Shown one piece after another: positions 40,765 to 50,104 of a stretch of 64,000 bases of DNA. Within the stretch, counting starts at the first letter, position 1. Each line of letters opens with the position of its first letter. Made by a program: the position numbers and the translations under genes. Source of the DNA: Massilia sp. PDC64 (lineage in GTDB: Bacteria > Pseudomonadota > Gammaproteobacteria > Burkholderiales > Burkholderiaceae_D); NCBI RefSeq assembly GCF_900101265.1, contig NZ_FMZS01000020.1, forward strand, positions 1-64,000, written 5' to 3'. The notes under the pieces were generated by a model. That model was not told where the DNA came from. It did no database searches and saw only the letters and a program-made list of their open reading frames with translations.

Positions 40765-42660
40765 TCACTTCCAGTCGCCACGCAACGCCAGCACTTCCTC
40801 GTACAGCCCCTCCGGCGTCACCTGCTGCGGCGGCACCGGCCGCCCGACGGCCAGCGCCAGCCGTGAACGCAGCCCGCGGGTCAACGAGCGCTCGAACACA
40901 TTGGACGGATCGCGCGAAAACACGCTGCCCCACAGCCCGCGCAGCGCCATCGGGATCACGGGCACCTGGCTGCGCTCGACGATCTTGGCGATGCCGCCGC
41001 GGAAGGCGTTCATCTCGCCCGTGCGCGTCAGTTTCCCCTCCGGGAAGATGCACACGAGCTCCCCTTCGTGCAGCGCCTGGGCGATGTCGACGAAGGCCTT
41101 TTCCATCAGCCACGGATCCTCGTGCGCCGGGGCGATCGGGATCGCCTTCCCCGTGCGGAAGATGAAGCCCAGCAGCGGTATTTTAAAAATGCGGTGGTCC
41201 ATCACGAAGCGGATCGGGCGCGGGCTCGCGGCCAGGATGACGATGGCGTCGACGTAGCTGACATGGTTGCAGACGAGGACCGCAGCACCCTCTTCCGGGA
41301 TGCGGTCCACGTCCACCGTCGACACGCGGTGGATCGTATGGATCAGCAGCCAGGCCAGGAAGCGCATCAGGAATTCCGGCACGAGCGAGAAGATGTAGAT
41401 GGCGACGACGGCGTTCAGCAGCGCGGTGGTGAGGAACATCTCGGGGATGCTGAAACCGCGGCCGATCAGGAACACCGCGACGCCGGCCGACGCCACCATG
41501 AACAGCGCATTCAGGATGTTCATGCCGGCGATAGTGCGCGAGACGTGCGCCGGGTCGCAGCGCGTCTGGATCAGCGCGAACAGCGGCACGATGAAGAAGC
41601 CGCCGAACACGCCCAGCAGCAGGATGTCGGCCAGGATGCGCAGCGTGCCGTGTTGGGCCAGCACGCCGATGAAGTCGACCGGGGCCGTGTTCGTATAGCC
41701 GAGGCTCGCGAAGTACAGGTCGATGCCGAACAGCGACAGGCCGATGGCGCCGAACGGCACGAGCCCGATTTCGACCTTGCGGCCGGAGAGCTTTTCGCAC
41801 AAGAGCGAGCCGGCGCCGATCCCCAGCGAGAAGATGGTCAGCAGCAGCACGAACACGCTGTGGTCGCCGTGCAGGTACTCCTTCGCGTACAGCGGAAATT
41901 GCGACAGCACGAGGGCGCCGTAGAACCAGAACCAGGAATTGCCCAGCATCGACAGGAACACGGTACGGTTCTTTTTCGAGAACGCCAGGTTGCGCACGGA
42001 TTCGGCGACGAAGTTCGCGCTGATCTTCAGCGCCGGTGCGGGTGCCGGGGACGTCGGAATACGCCAGCTCGTGGCGAGCCCCAGCACGGCAACGGCCAGC
42101 GTTCCGAACGCGACGAGGTGCACGCCGGCGGCGCCGTGGCCGGCCAGGATTGCGCCCATCACTTCGCCCAGCAGGATGCCGACGAAGGTGCCCATCTCGA
42201 TGACGCCGTTGCCGCCCACGAGTTCTTCCGGTTTCAGGTGCTGCGGCAGATAGGCATATTTCACGGGGCCGAACAGGGTCGAATGGACACCCATGCCGGC
42301 GACGGCGGCGACGAGCAGCCACAGGTTGTGCGTGAACCAGCCGACGGCGGCGATGCCCATGATGCCGATTTCGAGCAGCTTGACGAAGCGCGCCAGCCGG
42401 CCCTTTTCGACCTTGTCCGCGATCTGGCCCGCCGTGGCCGAGAACACGACGTACGGCAGGATGAACAGGCCCGGGATCAGGTTGTTCAGCAGCGCCGGGG
42501 GCAGCGTCGTCCACGACAGCGCGTCATAGGTCAGCACGACGAGCAGCGCCGTCTTGAACAGGTTGTCGTTGAAGGCGCCCAGGAACTGGGTCCAGAAAAA
42601 CGGGCCGAAGCGGCGTTGGGTCAGCAGGGCAAACTGGCTCGTGTGGTTCGGGTGGCTCAT
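40765..42660 (-). CDS. MFS transporter-PlsC acyltransferase fusion (LplT-Aas-like)
   Basis: The 631-residue protein joins an N-terminal major-facilitator domain with about 12 membrane helices (FFWTQFLGAFNDNLFKTALLV start, GPVKYAYLPQHL loop) to a C-terminal 1-acyl-glycerol-phosphate-type acyltransferase (about 440-631). The latter has the catalytic VCNHVSYVDAIVI (H-x4-D) and the FPEGKLTRTGEMNAFRGG phosphate-binding motif. The MFS part resembles the lysophospholipid flippase LplT, so the fusion probably imports lysophospholipids and re-acylates them for membrane repair. The third E. coli Aas domain (acyl-ACP synthetase) is absent. It stands alone downstream of tRNA-Pro. Confidence 0.88.
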   Translation of the reverse strand: MSHPNHTSQFALLTQRRFGPFFWTQFLGAFNDNLFKTALLVVLTYDALSWTTLPPALLNNLIPGLFILPYVVFSATAGQIADKVEKGRLARFVKLLEIGIMGIAAVGWFTHNLWLLVAAVAGMGVHSTLFGPVKYAYLPQHLKPEELVGGNGVIEMGTFVGILLGEVMGAILAGHGAAGVHLVAFGTLAVAVLGLATSWRIPTSPAPAPALKISANFVAESVRNLAFSKKNRTVFLSMLGNSWFWFYGALVLSQFPLYAKEYLHGDHSVFVLLLTIFSLGIGAGSLLCEKLSGRKVEIGLVPFGAIGLSLFGIDLYFASLGYTNTAPVDFIGVLAQHGTLRILADILLLGVFGGFFIVPLFALIQTRCDPAHVSRTIAGMNILNALFMVASAGVAVFLIGRGFSIPEMFLTTALLNAVVAIYIFSLVPEFLMRFLAWLLIHTIHRVSTVDVDRIPEEGAAVLVCNHVSYVDAIVILAASPRPIRFVMDHRIFKIPLLGFIFRTGKAIPIAPAHEDPWLMEKAFVDIAQALHEGELVCIFPEGKLTRTGEMNAFRGGIAKIVERSQVPVIPMALRGLWGSVFSRDPSNVFERSLTRGLRSRLALAVGRPVPPQQVTPEGLYEEVLALRGDWK

Positions 42661-42812
42661 GGTCGATGGTGCGGATGTCGGCGATGCGACAATCTACAAC
42701 ACAACCGGCACGTTGAACACACAATGTTGCTGAGCGTGAATCAATGGTCGCGCATTCCGCTACCCGAGGTGGTTGAATATGCGTCCGGACCCGCACCAGG
42801 TCGCGCCTGGCG

Positions 42813-43952
42813 TCACCTCACCCGCGTCCATGCCCGGTACAGCGGCCCGATCCCGAGCACGACGACGACCATGCGCGCGACGTGGAACGCCGTCACGACG
42901 GGCACGCCCAGGTGCAGCACGCGCGCCGTCAGCGCCATCTCCGCGATGCCGCCCGGCGACGTGGCCAGCACCATCGTCCCCGGATGCAGGCCCGTCACGG
43001 CCGCCACGCAGAAGGCGAACAGGCCGGCCAGCAGCAACGTGACAGCGGTGCACGCAGCCACGCTGGCCAGGTAGCGCGGGGCCGTGTGCACGAACGCAGG
43101 CGTGAACCGCGTGCCGAGCGAGACGCCGATGAACAGCTGCCCAGTGCGGATCATCCACTCGGGCAGGCGCGAGAGCTGCACGCCTGCCGCCGTCAGCATC
43201 AGCGCGACGACGAGTGGGCCGATCACCCAGGCATTCGGCACGCGCAAGCGCTTCAGCGCCAGCGCGGCGCAGCTGGTGATGGCGATGAGGATGCACAGGC
43301 CTGCCGCGTCGACCCGGCCGGCCAGCGGCACGAACCCGTCCAGGCCGGTGCCCCAGCCGTGGGCTGCGAACCAGCGCACTGCGAAGGGAATGGTGCCGAC
43401 GACCATCATGATGCGCAGGCTGTGCGCGGCCGCCACGCGTTCGACGACGGCGCCGTGGCGCTCCGCCTGCACGGCCATCTCGGAGGCGCCGCCGACGGCC
43501 ATCGCGAAGAATGCCGTCGCGTCATCGCTGCCGGACAGCCGGCGCAGCAGCGCACCGCCCGCCATGCCGAGGCACACGGCGAACGAGACGGCAAGCAGGA
43601 TCCAGCCGAGGTGCCGGGCGAGCACCGCCAGCACGGGCGCGCTGAAGTACAGGCCCAGCGCGGTGCCGATGGCCCACTGCCCCGCTTCGCGCGCCTGTAC
43701 GGGCGCGGACAGGCGCGCACCCAGCATGCACGCGATCGCCGTCGAGAACAGCGGGCCGATCATCCACGGCAGCGGCGTGTCGAGGCAGATGCAGAGCTGC
43801 GCCGCCGTGAAGGCCAGCGCCAGCGCGGGCAGGAACGTCCTGATCAGAACACCCAGAGCTTCTCGGCCGGCATCTCGAGCCAGTAATTGCCCGGATCGAC
43901 GCGGTACTTCGAATAGGCGCGTACGCTCGCGTTGCCGTGCTTGAACAGGCAT
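42813..43952 (-). CDS. AbrB-family membrane transporter
   Basis: The protein has about ten membrane helices in two similar halves. Each half has a PWMIGPL-like or AWVIGPLVVALML segment, and there are FFAMAVGGASEMA and ATSPGGIAEMALTARVL motifs, as in the AbrB (PF05145, annotated ammonia-monooxygenase-like) family. A regulator or transporter role is known only for few members. The start is uncertain: the ATG at 43952 overlaps the ABC ATPase gene by 109 bp, while the first membrane helix begins only near 43840, where no ATG, GTG or TTG is in frame. A CTG start near 43850, directly at the ATPase stop, is possible. It is the last gene of the uptake operon. Confidence 0.75.
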   Translation of the reverse strand: MPVQARQRERTRLFEVPRRSGQLLARDAGREALGVLIRTFLPALALAFTAAQLCICLDTPLPWMIGPLFSTAIACMLGARLSAPVQAREAGQWAIGTALGLYFSAPVLAVLARHLGWILLAVSFAVCLGMAGGALLRRLSGSDDATAFFAMAVGGASEMAVQAERHGAVVERVAAAHSLRIMMVVGTIPFAVRWFAAHGWGTGLDGFVPLAGRVDAAGLCILIAITSCAALALKRLRVPNAWVIGPLVVALMLTAAGVQLSRLPEWMIRTGQLFIGVSLGTRFTPAFVHTAPRYLASVAACTAVTLLLAGLFAFCVAAVTGLHPGTMVLATSPGGIAEMALTARVLHLGVPVVTAFHVARMVVVVLGIGPLYRAWTRVR

Positions 43953-44917
43953 TCCCACCGGTCGCCCAGGTACATGCAGGTGGACAGCGGCAGCTGGATG
44001 CCGTTTTCCACCGGCGTGCGGCCGATGCGCACTTCCTCCACGCGGATCAGCGCCGACGCTTCCACGTCCGGATCCGATGCGGCGCTGCCTCGCGCCGTCG
44101 CGTTCAGCGCCATGCCTTCCACCTGTACGCGCGCCGCGCCGCCGTTGCGCGCCACGACCTTCGCCGGCAGGCGGTTGTTACTGCCCATGAACTCCGCCGT
44201 GAACAGCGTGTCCGGCGATTCGTACATCGATTGCGGCGTGCCCTGCTGCTCGATCTTGCCGTTGTTGAGCAGGAGGATGCGGTCCGAGATCGCCATCGCC
44301 TCGGCCTGGTCGTGCGTGACCATCAGTGCCGACAGACCCAGGCGCACGATCAGCTCGCGCAGGAACGCACGGGCTTCCTCGCGCAGCTTGGCGTCCAGGT
44401 TCGACAGCGGTTCGTCGAGCAGGATCACGGGCGGGTTGTAGACGAGCGCGCGGGCGATCGCCACACGCTGCTGCTGGCCGCCGGAGAGCTGGTGCGGGAA
44501 GCGCTCGCCCAGGTGACCGAGACCCAGTTGCGCGAGGACTTCGCGTACCTTCGGTTCGATGTCGCGCGCGGTCATCTTGCGCAGCTTGAGGCCGTAGGCG
44601 ACGTTGTCGAACACGGTCTTGTGCGGCCACAGCGCGTAGGACTGGAACACGAGGCCCAGGTTGCGCGCTTCCGCCGGCAGCTCCAGCTTCTTGCTGCCGT
44701 CGAACACGCGGCGCTCGCCGATGTCGATCGTCCCGGATTTCGGGCTTTCCAGGCCGGCCACGGCGCGCAGCAGCGTGGTCTTGCCGCTGCCCGATGGGCC
44801 CAGCAGCGCCACGACTTCGCCGCGCTGCAGATGCATCGACACGCCCTTCAGGATCGGGTTGGCGGTGGCGCCATGGCCGTAGTCGAGGTGCAGGTCATTG
44901 ACGGTCAAAACGTTCAT
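43844..44917 (-). CDS. ABC transporter ATP-binding protein (iron/FbpC type)
   Basis: The 357-residue ATPase has Walker A GPSGSGKTT (about 40-48), Q-loop FQSYALWPHKT, signature LSGGQQQR, Walker B VILLDEPLSN, and switch His in VTHDQAEAM. A C-terminal TOBE-like beta-domain follows (about 250-357). The FbpC/PotA subfamily energises import of ferric iron, polyamines, phosphonates or related solutes. It follows a two-domain permease gene and a family-1 solute receptor gene in one operon, so it supplies energy to that importer. Confidence 0.9.
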   Translation of the reverse strand: MNVLTVNDLHLDYGHGATANPILKGVSMHLQRGEVVALLGPSGSGKTTLLRAVAGLESPKSGTIDIGERRVFDGSKKLELPAEARNLGLVFQSYALWPHKTVFDNVAYGLKLRKMTARDIEPKVREVLAQLGLGHLGERFPHQLSGGQQQRVAIARALVYNPPVILLDEPLSNLDAKLREEARAFLRELIVRLGLSALMVTHDQAEAMAISDRILLLNNGKIEQQGTPQSMYESPDTLFTAEFMGSNNRLPAKVVARNGGAARVQVEGMALNATARGSAASDPDVEASALIRVEEVRIGRTPVENGIQLPLSTCMYLGDRWECLFKHGNASVRAYSKYRVDPGNYWLEMPAEKLWVF

Positions 44918-44935
44918 GATGTTTGTCTCGCTTTT

Positions 44936-46747
44936 TTAATTGTGTAACTTGACGCCGAAGCGCAGGGCGATGCCCAGGCCGATGGCCACGAGCGTGATGT
45001 TGATGAACGAGAGCGCAGCCACGAGGTCCGTCGAGCCACCGGCCCACAGCGACACGAGCATCGCGCCAATCACCTCGGTGCCGGGCGACAGCAGGTACAC
45101 GCCCGTCGAGTATTCGCGTTCGAAGATCAGGAACACCATCAGCCAGGCGCCCAGCATGCCGAACTTGATCAGCGGGAGCGTCACGTCGCGGGTCACGCGG
45201 CCGCGGCTCGCACCGACGGCACGTGCCGCCTCTTCCAGTTCCGGGCCCACCTGCAGCAGCGACGTCGACACGAGGCGCATGCCGTACGCAAGCCACACGA
45301 CGGAGTAGGCGAGCCACAGCGCGAAGATCGTCGAGCGCAGCTGGCGCAGCGTCGGGATGAAGTGCTCGGACAGCCACAGGGCCACGCCGTTGTCCATGCC
45401 GCGCAGGATGCCGTCCAGCCAGCTCGGCACGAACAGGAACACCCACAGGAACGACAGGCCGGCAAGCAGGCCCGGCACGGCACGCGGCACGAGGACGCTG
45501 TAGTCCAGCAGGCGCGTGACGCCGTCGGCCTTGCGGTGCATGGCCAGCGCGATGGCGGTGTAGCAGGCCACGGCGAGCGCGCCGCCGATCACGCCGATCA
45601 GGATCGTGTTGACGATGCCGCGCACGAGCGACGGCTGCTCGAAGATGTCGCGGAAGTGCTGCAGGGTGAGCACGTCGGCCAGTTTGACGCCCTCGCCCCA
45701 GTACTGGACGAACGAGCGCAGCACGATGCCGGTCAGCGGCAGCACGATGGTGACGGCGATCCACGCGCCCAGCACGGCGAAGGCCACCCACTTCCACTTG
45801 CCCAGCGCGAGCGGTTTCTGGCGCGCGCCCTTGCCCTTGATGGACACGTATTTATTGGCCGACTTCAGGAGCCAGCGCTGCAGCATCACGAGCGGCATCG
45901 TCACGGCGACGAGGCAGACGGCGACGGCGGCCATCAGGTGGTACGACGGCGTGCCCAGTTTATTGGTCAGCTTGTACAGGTACGTGGCCAGCACGAGGTG
46001 GCCTTCCGGGTCGCCCAGCACGAGCACGAGGCCGAACACTTCGAAGCCGAGGAAGAACACGAGCACACCCGCATACGCGAGGGCCGGCATGATCATCGGC
46101 AGCGACACGTTGAACATCACCTGCCACGGCGACGCGCCCGAGACGCGCGCCGCCTCCTCCACGTCGGAGCCGAGGCTCTTCAGCGCGGACGAGGCGTACA
46201 GGTACACGTGCGGCACGTGCGTGAGGCCGGCGATGACGACGATGCTCGTGAACGAGTACACGTTCCACGGCACGAAGCCCAGCAGGTCGTGCACCCACGT
46301 CGAGTAGAAGCCGACGGGGCCCATGGCGACGACGTAGCCGAAGCCCATCACCATCGGCGACACGAAGATCGGCACGAGCAGCAGCGGCGCGATGACGCCG
46401 CGGCCCGGCAGGTCGGTGCGGACCATCAGGAAGGCGAGCATGCCGCCCAGCGGCACGGCGATGGCGGCGAGGCCGGAAGCCAGCACGAGACCGTTCTTGA
46501 AAGCGAGCCAGAAGTCGGCGTCGTCGAAGATGAAGCGGTACGCGTCCAGCCCGAGCATCTTGTCGGGCATGAAGAACGGCGCCGTCAGGAAGCTTTGATA
46601 GAAGACGAGGTACAGCGGCAGGAAGATCGCCAGGCAGGTGAGCAGCACGACGATGCCGCGCGTCCAGTTGAAGCGCGGCGCGCGCACGGCCGGCAGGCTG
46701 CCGGCGTCGGCGCCCTTGGATTCCAGTGGCATGGTTGAAGTAGGCAT
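44936..46747 (-). CDS. ABC transporter double permease (iron/FbpB type)
   Basis: The 603-residue protein has 12 predicted membrane helices in two homologous halves, each with an EAA loop (EEAARVSGASPWQVMFNVSLPMIMPAL and EEAARAVGASRGRVTRDVTLPLIKFG). This duplicated layout is typical of FbpB/AfuB permeases, which pair with one ATPase (encoded 18 bp downstream) and a soluble receptor (encoded 54 bp upstream). The N-terminus is short and charged (MPTSTMPLESKGAD) before the first helix. The substrate is determined by the receptor and is discussed there. Confidence 0.9.
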   Translation of the reverse strand: MPTSTMPLESKGADAGSLPAVRAPRFNWTRGIVVLLTCLAIFLPLYLVFYQSFLTAPFFMPDKMLGLDAYRFIFDDADFWLAFKNGLVLASGLAAIAVPLGGMLAFLMVRTDLPGRGVIAPLLLVPIFVSPMVMGFGYVVAMGPVGFYSTWVHDLLGFVPWNVYSFTSIVVIAGLTHVPHVYLYASSALKSLGSDVEEAARVSGASPWQVMFNVSLPMIMPALAYAGVLVFFLGFEVFGLVLVLGDPEGHLVLATYLYKLTNKLGTPSYHLMAAVAVCLVAVTMPLVMLQRWLLKSANKYVSIKGKGARQKPLALGKWKWVAFAVLGAWIAVTIVLPLTGIVLRSFVQYWGEGVKLADVLTLQHFRDIFEQPSLVRGIVNTILIGVIGGALAVACYTAIALAMHRKADGVTRLLDYSVLVPRAVPGLLAGLSFLWVFLFVPSWLDGILRGMDNGVALWLSEHFIPTLRQLRSTIFALWLAYSVVWLAYGMRLVSTSLLQVGPELEEAARAVGASRGRVTRDVTLPLIKFGMLGAWLMVFLIFEREYSTGVYLLSPGTEVIGAMLVSLWAGGSTDLVAALSFINITLVAIGLGIALRFGVKLHN

Positions 46748-46801
46748 GGGAGTGTCCGATCGATGTAAAGCCGGCGGGCACGCGGCCCGCCGTGAGGCGA
46801 C

Positions 46802-47890
46802 TTACTTCTTGCCGGCAGTGGCTTTCCACTCCTTCAGGAACGCGAGACGCAGCGCCGGATCCAGGTATTCGCCGACGGCCGGGCTGACCGGCAACGGCTT
46901 GATGTTCTTCTCGCCGACCATCTTGATCAGGTCCGTCGACGTCGTTTCGCCCGTGACGTCGGCGCGGATCGCATACAGCTTGGACGCGTTCGCAATGATG
47001 GTCTGGCCGCGCTGCGACAGCATGTAGTCGATCCACAGCTTCGATGCATTCGGATGCTTGGCCATCTTGTTGATGAACTGGACGCGCGAAATGATCAGGG
47101 TGTAGTCCTTCGGCAGCACGACGCCCAGCGACGGATCGGACTTGGCACGCACGAGCGCATAGGACCCCATCACGTTGTAGCCGATCAGGTTTTCACCCGA
47201 CGAGATACGCTCCAGCATGGTGCCGGTCGACGACTGGACGCGGACCTTGGCGGCGCCGAAAGCCTGCTCCAGCTGCTTGTACTGCGGGAACGCACGCGCG
47301 TCCTGCGTCATGAACATGAAGCCGACGCCGGATTTCTCGATGTCGTACGTGGTGACCTTGTCCTGGAATTTCGGCTGCTGGATGATGCGCACGAAGTCGG
47401 CGTGCGTCTGCGGCACTTCCTCGGGCTTCAGCAGGCGCTTGTTGTAGACGAAGGCGGCCGGCTCGAACGTGGTGCCGTAGGCCATGTCCTTCCAGACGGC
47501 CCAGCCGGGAATCTTCGCCGCTTCGACCGATTTATAAGGCAGCGCATAGCCGCCGGCGGCCAGCTTCATCTGCAGGTCCATCGCCGAGGACCACAGCACG
47601 TCGGCCGTGTCGCCGCCGGCCGCGTTCTCGGAGAAGAAGCGGTTGTAGACTTCCGTCGAGTTCATGTCGTTGTACTCGACCGTGATGCCCGGGTACATAG
47701 CCTTGAAATCGTTGATCAGCGGTTCGGCGGCCTTGCTGTCGGTGGCGCCGTAGATCACCAGCTTGCCTTCCTTTTTCGCGCCGTCGATCAGTTGCTGGTA
47801 GCCGGCCGGGTAGCCTGCCGGCGTTTGCGCCAGGACGGGAGCGGCGAAAGCGAAAACTGCAGCCGCGATCAGGGTTTTCTTGAAATTCAT
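46802..47890 (-). CDS. Periplasmic ABC substrate-binding protein (family 1, AfuA/FbpA-like)
   Basis: The 362-residue protein has a signal peptide (MNFKKTLIAAAVFAFAAPVLAQ) and the bilobal receptor fold: GKLVIYGATDSKAAEPLINDFKAMYPGITVEYNDMNSTEVYNRFFSE at the first lobe, ADVLWSSAMDLQMKLA, and SSGENLIGYNVMGSYALVRAK at the hinge. Ferric-iron receptors of this class use a C-terminal tyrosine pair; no clear YY is visible here, so the ligand may be an organic anion or a metal chelate instead of free iron. Its location beside a TctC-like receptor and TctD/TctE favours a carboxylate or ferric-citrate-type ligand. Confidence 0.87.
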   Translation of the reverse strand: MNFKKTLIAAAVFAFAAPVLAQTPAGYPAGYQQLIDGAKKEGKLVIYGATDSKAAEPLINDFKAMYPGITVEYNDMNSTEVYNRFFSENAAGGDTADVLWSSAMDLQMKLAAGGYALPYKSVEAAKIPGWAVWKDMAYGTTFEPAAFVYNKRLLKPEEVPQTHADFVRIIQQPKFQDKVTTYDIEKSGVGFMFMTQDARAFPQYKQLEQAFGAAKVRVQSSTGTMLERISSGENLIGYNVMGSYALVRAKSDPSLGVVLPKDYTLIISRVQFINKMAKHPNASKLWIDYMLSQRGQTIIANASKLYAIRADVTGETTSTDLIKMVGEKNIKPLPVSPAVGEYLDPALRLAFLKEWKATAGKK

Positions 47891-47909
47891 GGTTGTCTCC
47901 TAGGTGTTG

Positions 47910-48863
47910 TCAGTGTTCGCGGACCAGGTTGAATTCCCTGGCCTGTCGGTTGTAATCGTTGATGGCCTGCTTGACCCAGCGCGTGAGGGCATCGCCCGTG
48001 AGCGAGAACGGGTACAGGCCGGCCTGGGCACGCAAAGCGGCGAATTCGGGCGTCGCCTGCATGCGGGCAAAAGCGTCGACCCAGCGGCGGTAGTCGGCAT
48101 CCGGCACGCCAGGGCCCATCCACACGCCGCGGATCACGGGCCACACGATGTCGTAGCCCTGCTCGCGCGCCGTCGGCACGGATGCCAGCACGCCGGGGAG
48201 GCGCTTCTCGGCCAGCACGGCCAGCACGCGTACCTTGCCGGGGCCGGCGTACAGCGCCGCTTCCGACGCGTCGCCAGAAATCACCTGCACATAGTTCGCG
48301 CTCATCGCCGTGAACGTCTCGCCGCCGCCTTCCAGCGCGACGAAGCGCAGGCGGCGCGGTTCGATGCCGGCGCGGCGCGCCAGCAGCGCGACCTTCATCC
48401 AGTCCTGGCTGCCGATGGTGCCGGATACGCCGATCAGGACCTGCTGCGGATTCTTCCGGATCGCATCCATCAGTTCGTCCAGGCTGTGCCAGGGCGCGTC
48501 GGACCGCACGGCGATCATGCCGTAGTCGACGCCCAGCGCCGCGACCCAGCGCACGTCGTCCGCCGTCGCCTTGCCGAACTTGCCTTCGGCGAGGTTCAGC
48601 AGCGAACCGCCCGAGAACGCGACGAGCGTGTCCGGCTCGGCGCGCCGCTGCGAGACGAGCGTGTGCCACGCGACCGCGCCGATCCCGCCCGGCAGGTAGG
48701 CCAGCTTCAGCTTCGTGTCCGGCAAGGCCTTCTGGGCCAGCTTGCAGGTCAGGTCCATGGCACCGCCCGGTTTGGACGGCACCACGCATTCGGCGTTGGC
48801 GCTGGCCGCCGCCGCCGCCGCGAGGAGCACCGCGGCGGTCAGGATGTGGATGGCGCGCTTCAT
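47910..48863 (-). CDS. Tripartite tricarboxylate transporter receptor (Bug/TctC family)
   Basis: The 317-residue protein has a signal peptide (about 1-24, ending ASANA) and the Bug-family fold with VVPSKPGGAMDLTCKLAQKAL, YLPGGIGAVAWHTLV, GVSGTIGSQDWMKVALLARRAGI, and GPGVPDADYRRWVDAFARM. Bug receptors bind carboxylates such as citrate, glutamate or aromatic acids. The membrane partners TctA and TctB are not present, so this is an orphan receptor. It may feed the ABC importer encoded downstream or act as a sensor for the divergent TctD/TctE pair. It is 21 bp from the porin gene upstream and 19 bp from the next receptor gene. Confidence 0.88.
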   Translation of the reverse strand: MKRAIHILTAAVLLAAAAAASANAECVVPSKPGGAMDLTCKLAQKALPDTKLKLAYLPGGIGAVAWHTLVSQRRAEPDTLVAFSGGSLLNLAEGKFGKATADDVRWVAALGVDYGMIAVRSDAPWHSLDELMDAIRKNPQQVLIGVSGTIGSQDWMKVALLARRAGIEPRRLRFVALEGGGETFTAMSANYVQVISGDASEAALYAGPGKVRVLAVLAEKRLPGVLASVPTAREQGYDIVWPVIRGVWMGPGVPDADYRRWVDAFARMQATPEFAALRAQAGLYPFSLTGDALTRWVKQAINDYNRQAREFNLVREH

Positions 48864-48884
48864 GATGTTGCGGCCAGGGGTTGG

Positions 48885-49940
48885 TCAGAACCGGTACTGG
48901 ATGCCGGTGGTGATGCCGGTCTGCGTCGACCCGAAGCCCGGATCGTCGCGCGACAGGCCCACCAGTTGGCCGTGGTCGGCCTTGGCGTGCGCCACCGACG
49001 CGTACAGCCAGACGCGCTTGGACAGCGAGTACATGGCGCGGGCCACGAGCATCGTCGGATCCGCGTCCTTCGCGGCCGGCAGGTTCTTGGTGTTGACGTG
49101 GTAGACGGCACCGGTCAGGGTCCACGGGTAGACCAGGTAGGTGGCGCCGGCCCAGTAGGTGTCGCCGCGCACGTCCGGCGTGGCTGCCTTGCCGGATTCG
49201 AGCTTGTAGCCGCGCATGCCGGCCTGGTAGGTCATCGGACCCGCCTTGTACTCGGCGCCCAGGTGGAAGGCCGTCGTCTTGTCGCGGTTGCCGGTGGCGG
49301 CGACCGTGTTGCCGTTGATTTGTTCATAAGCCGCCATCACGCCGACGGGGCCGCCGAACCAGGAGCCGCCGACGGCATACTTGCGGCCATCGGCGTTGCT
49401 GCCCGCCTGTTCGCCCAGGCCGACGGTGGCGCCGTACGTGAAGCCGCCGGTCTTGCCCGTGTACTTGATCAGGTTGTCGAACGCGGTCGTCATGCCGTAC
49501 TTCGACGGGCCGGTGGCGTTGCCGCTCGTCGCCCACGAATAGTTCGGGGCGAAGCCCATCGGGTCGAACTTGATGACCAGGTCGTAGGTCGTCGTGAAGG
49601 AGCGGCCCAGCACCACCTGGCCGAAGGCGCCTTCGAGGCCGACGTTGGCCTGGCGCTTGAAGAGGTTACCGTCCTGGGCACCGGTGTCCAGCATGACGCC
49701 GCCTTCCAGGTTGAAGATGGCTTTCAGTCCGCCGCCCAGGTCTTCGCTGCCGCGGAAGCCCCAGCGCGACGTGTTCTTGCCGCCCGAGACGACGCGTACC
49801 TGGCTGCCGTCGTTGGCGGTTGCGTGGTTCACGTATTCGACGCCCGCATCCATGATGCCGTAGACCTGGACATTGGTCTGGGCGGATGCGTTCAGGGAAA
49901 GCGCTGCCAGGACGGCGAGCGCGAGGGCCGATTTCTTCAT
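48885..49940 (-). CDS. Gram-negative porin (16-stranded, Burkholderiales type)
   Basis: The 351-residue protein has a signal peptide (MKKSALALAVLAALSLNASA). The mature N-terminus QTNVQVYGIMDAGVEYVNH and SRWGFRGSEDLGGGLKAIFNLEGG are standard for OmpC-like betaproteobacterial porins. The last residue of the barrel is Phe (GITTGIQYRF), as required for outer-membrane assembly. The ATG at 49940 is chosen because GGAGAC lies just upstream and it begins the signal peptide. It is the first gene of the porin-receptor-ABC-AbrB operon and would let the transported anion through the outer membrane. Confidence 0.92.
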   Translation of the reverse strand: MKKSALALAVLAALSLNASAQTNVQVYGIMDAGVEYVNHATANDGSQVRVVSGGKNTSRWGFRGSEDLGGGLKAIFNLEGGVMLDTGAQDGNLFKRQANVGLEGAFGQVVLGRSFTTTYDLVIKFDPMGFAPNYSWATSGNATGPSKYGMTTAFDNLIKYTGKTGGFTYGATVGLGEQAGSNADGRKYAVGGSWFGGPVGVMAAYEQINGNTVAATGNRDKTTAFHLGAEYKAGPMTYQAGMRGYKLESGKAATPDVRGDTYWAGATYLVYPWTLTGAVYHVNTKNLPAAKDADPTMLVARAMYSLSKRVWLYASVAHAKADHGQLVGLSRDDPGFGSTQTGITTGIQYRF

Positions 49941-50007
49941 ATTGTCTCCGTTGTTGTAATCCGTGCGGTCGGGTGCCGCTTCGTGAGACCAAGGATAGGG
50001 CCGCTTA

Positions 50008-50039
50008 CCTTTCAATCAGCTTTCACTGAACCTTTCAAT
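50008..50039. promoter_or_regulatory. Three phased direct repeats, candidate TctD binding sites
   Basis: CCTTTCAAT (50008-50016), GCTTTCACT (50019-50027) and CCTTTCAAT (50031-50039) recur with 11- and 12-bp spacing, on one face of the helix. They lie between the divergent porin operon and the response-regulator gene. OmpR-type regulators bind tandem direct repeats of about this spacing, so TctD-like control of both directions is likely. Confidence 0.65.
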
Positions 50040-50104
50040 GTTGCGTGTTGTGGAAATCACTTAGGCATGGAGACACGGCGCCTTCAGTCGCTTACACTGG
50101 CGCG

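Noticed and set aside
41068..43074. Long plus-strand frame opposite the MFS-PlsC fusion gene.
   Set aside because: The predicted protein is low-complexity (R, D, E, Q, H rich) and has no motif; the opposite strand encodes a complete transporter-acyltransferase.
49941..50015. Longer N-terminal extension of the porin gene at 48885.
   Set aside because: The extra 25 residues precede a perfect signal peptide and contain the ribosome binding site of the ATG at 49940.
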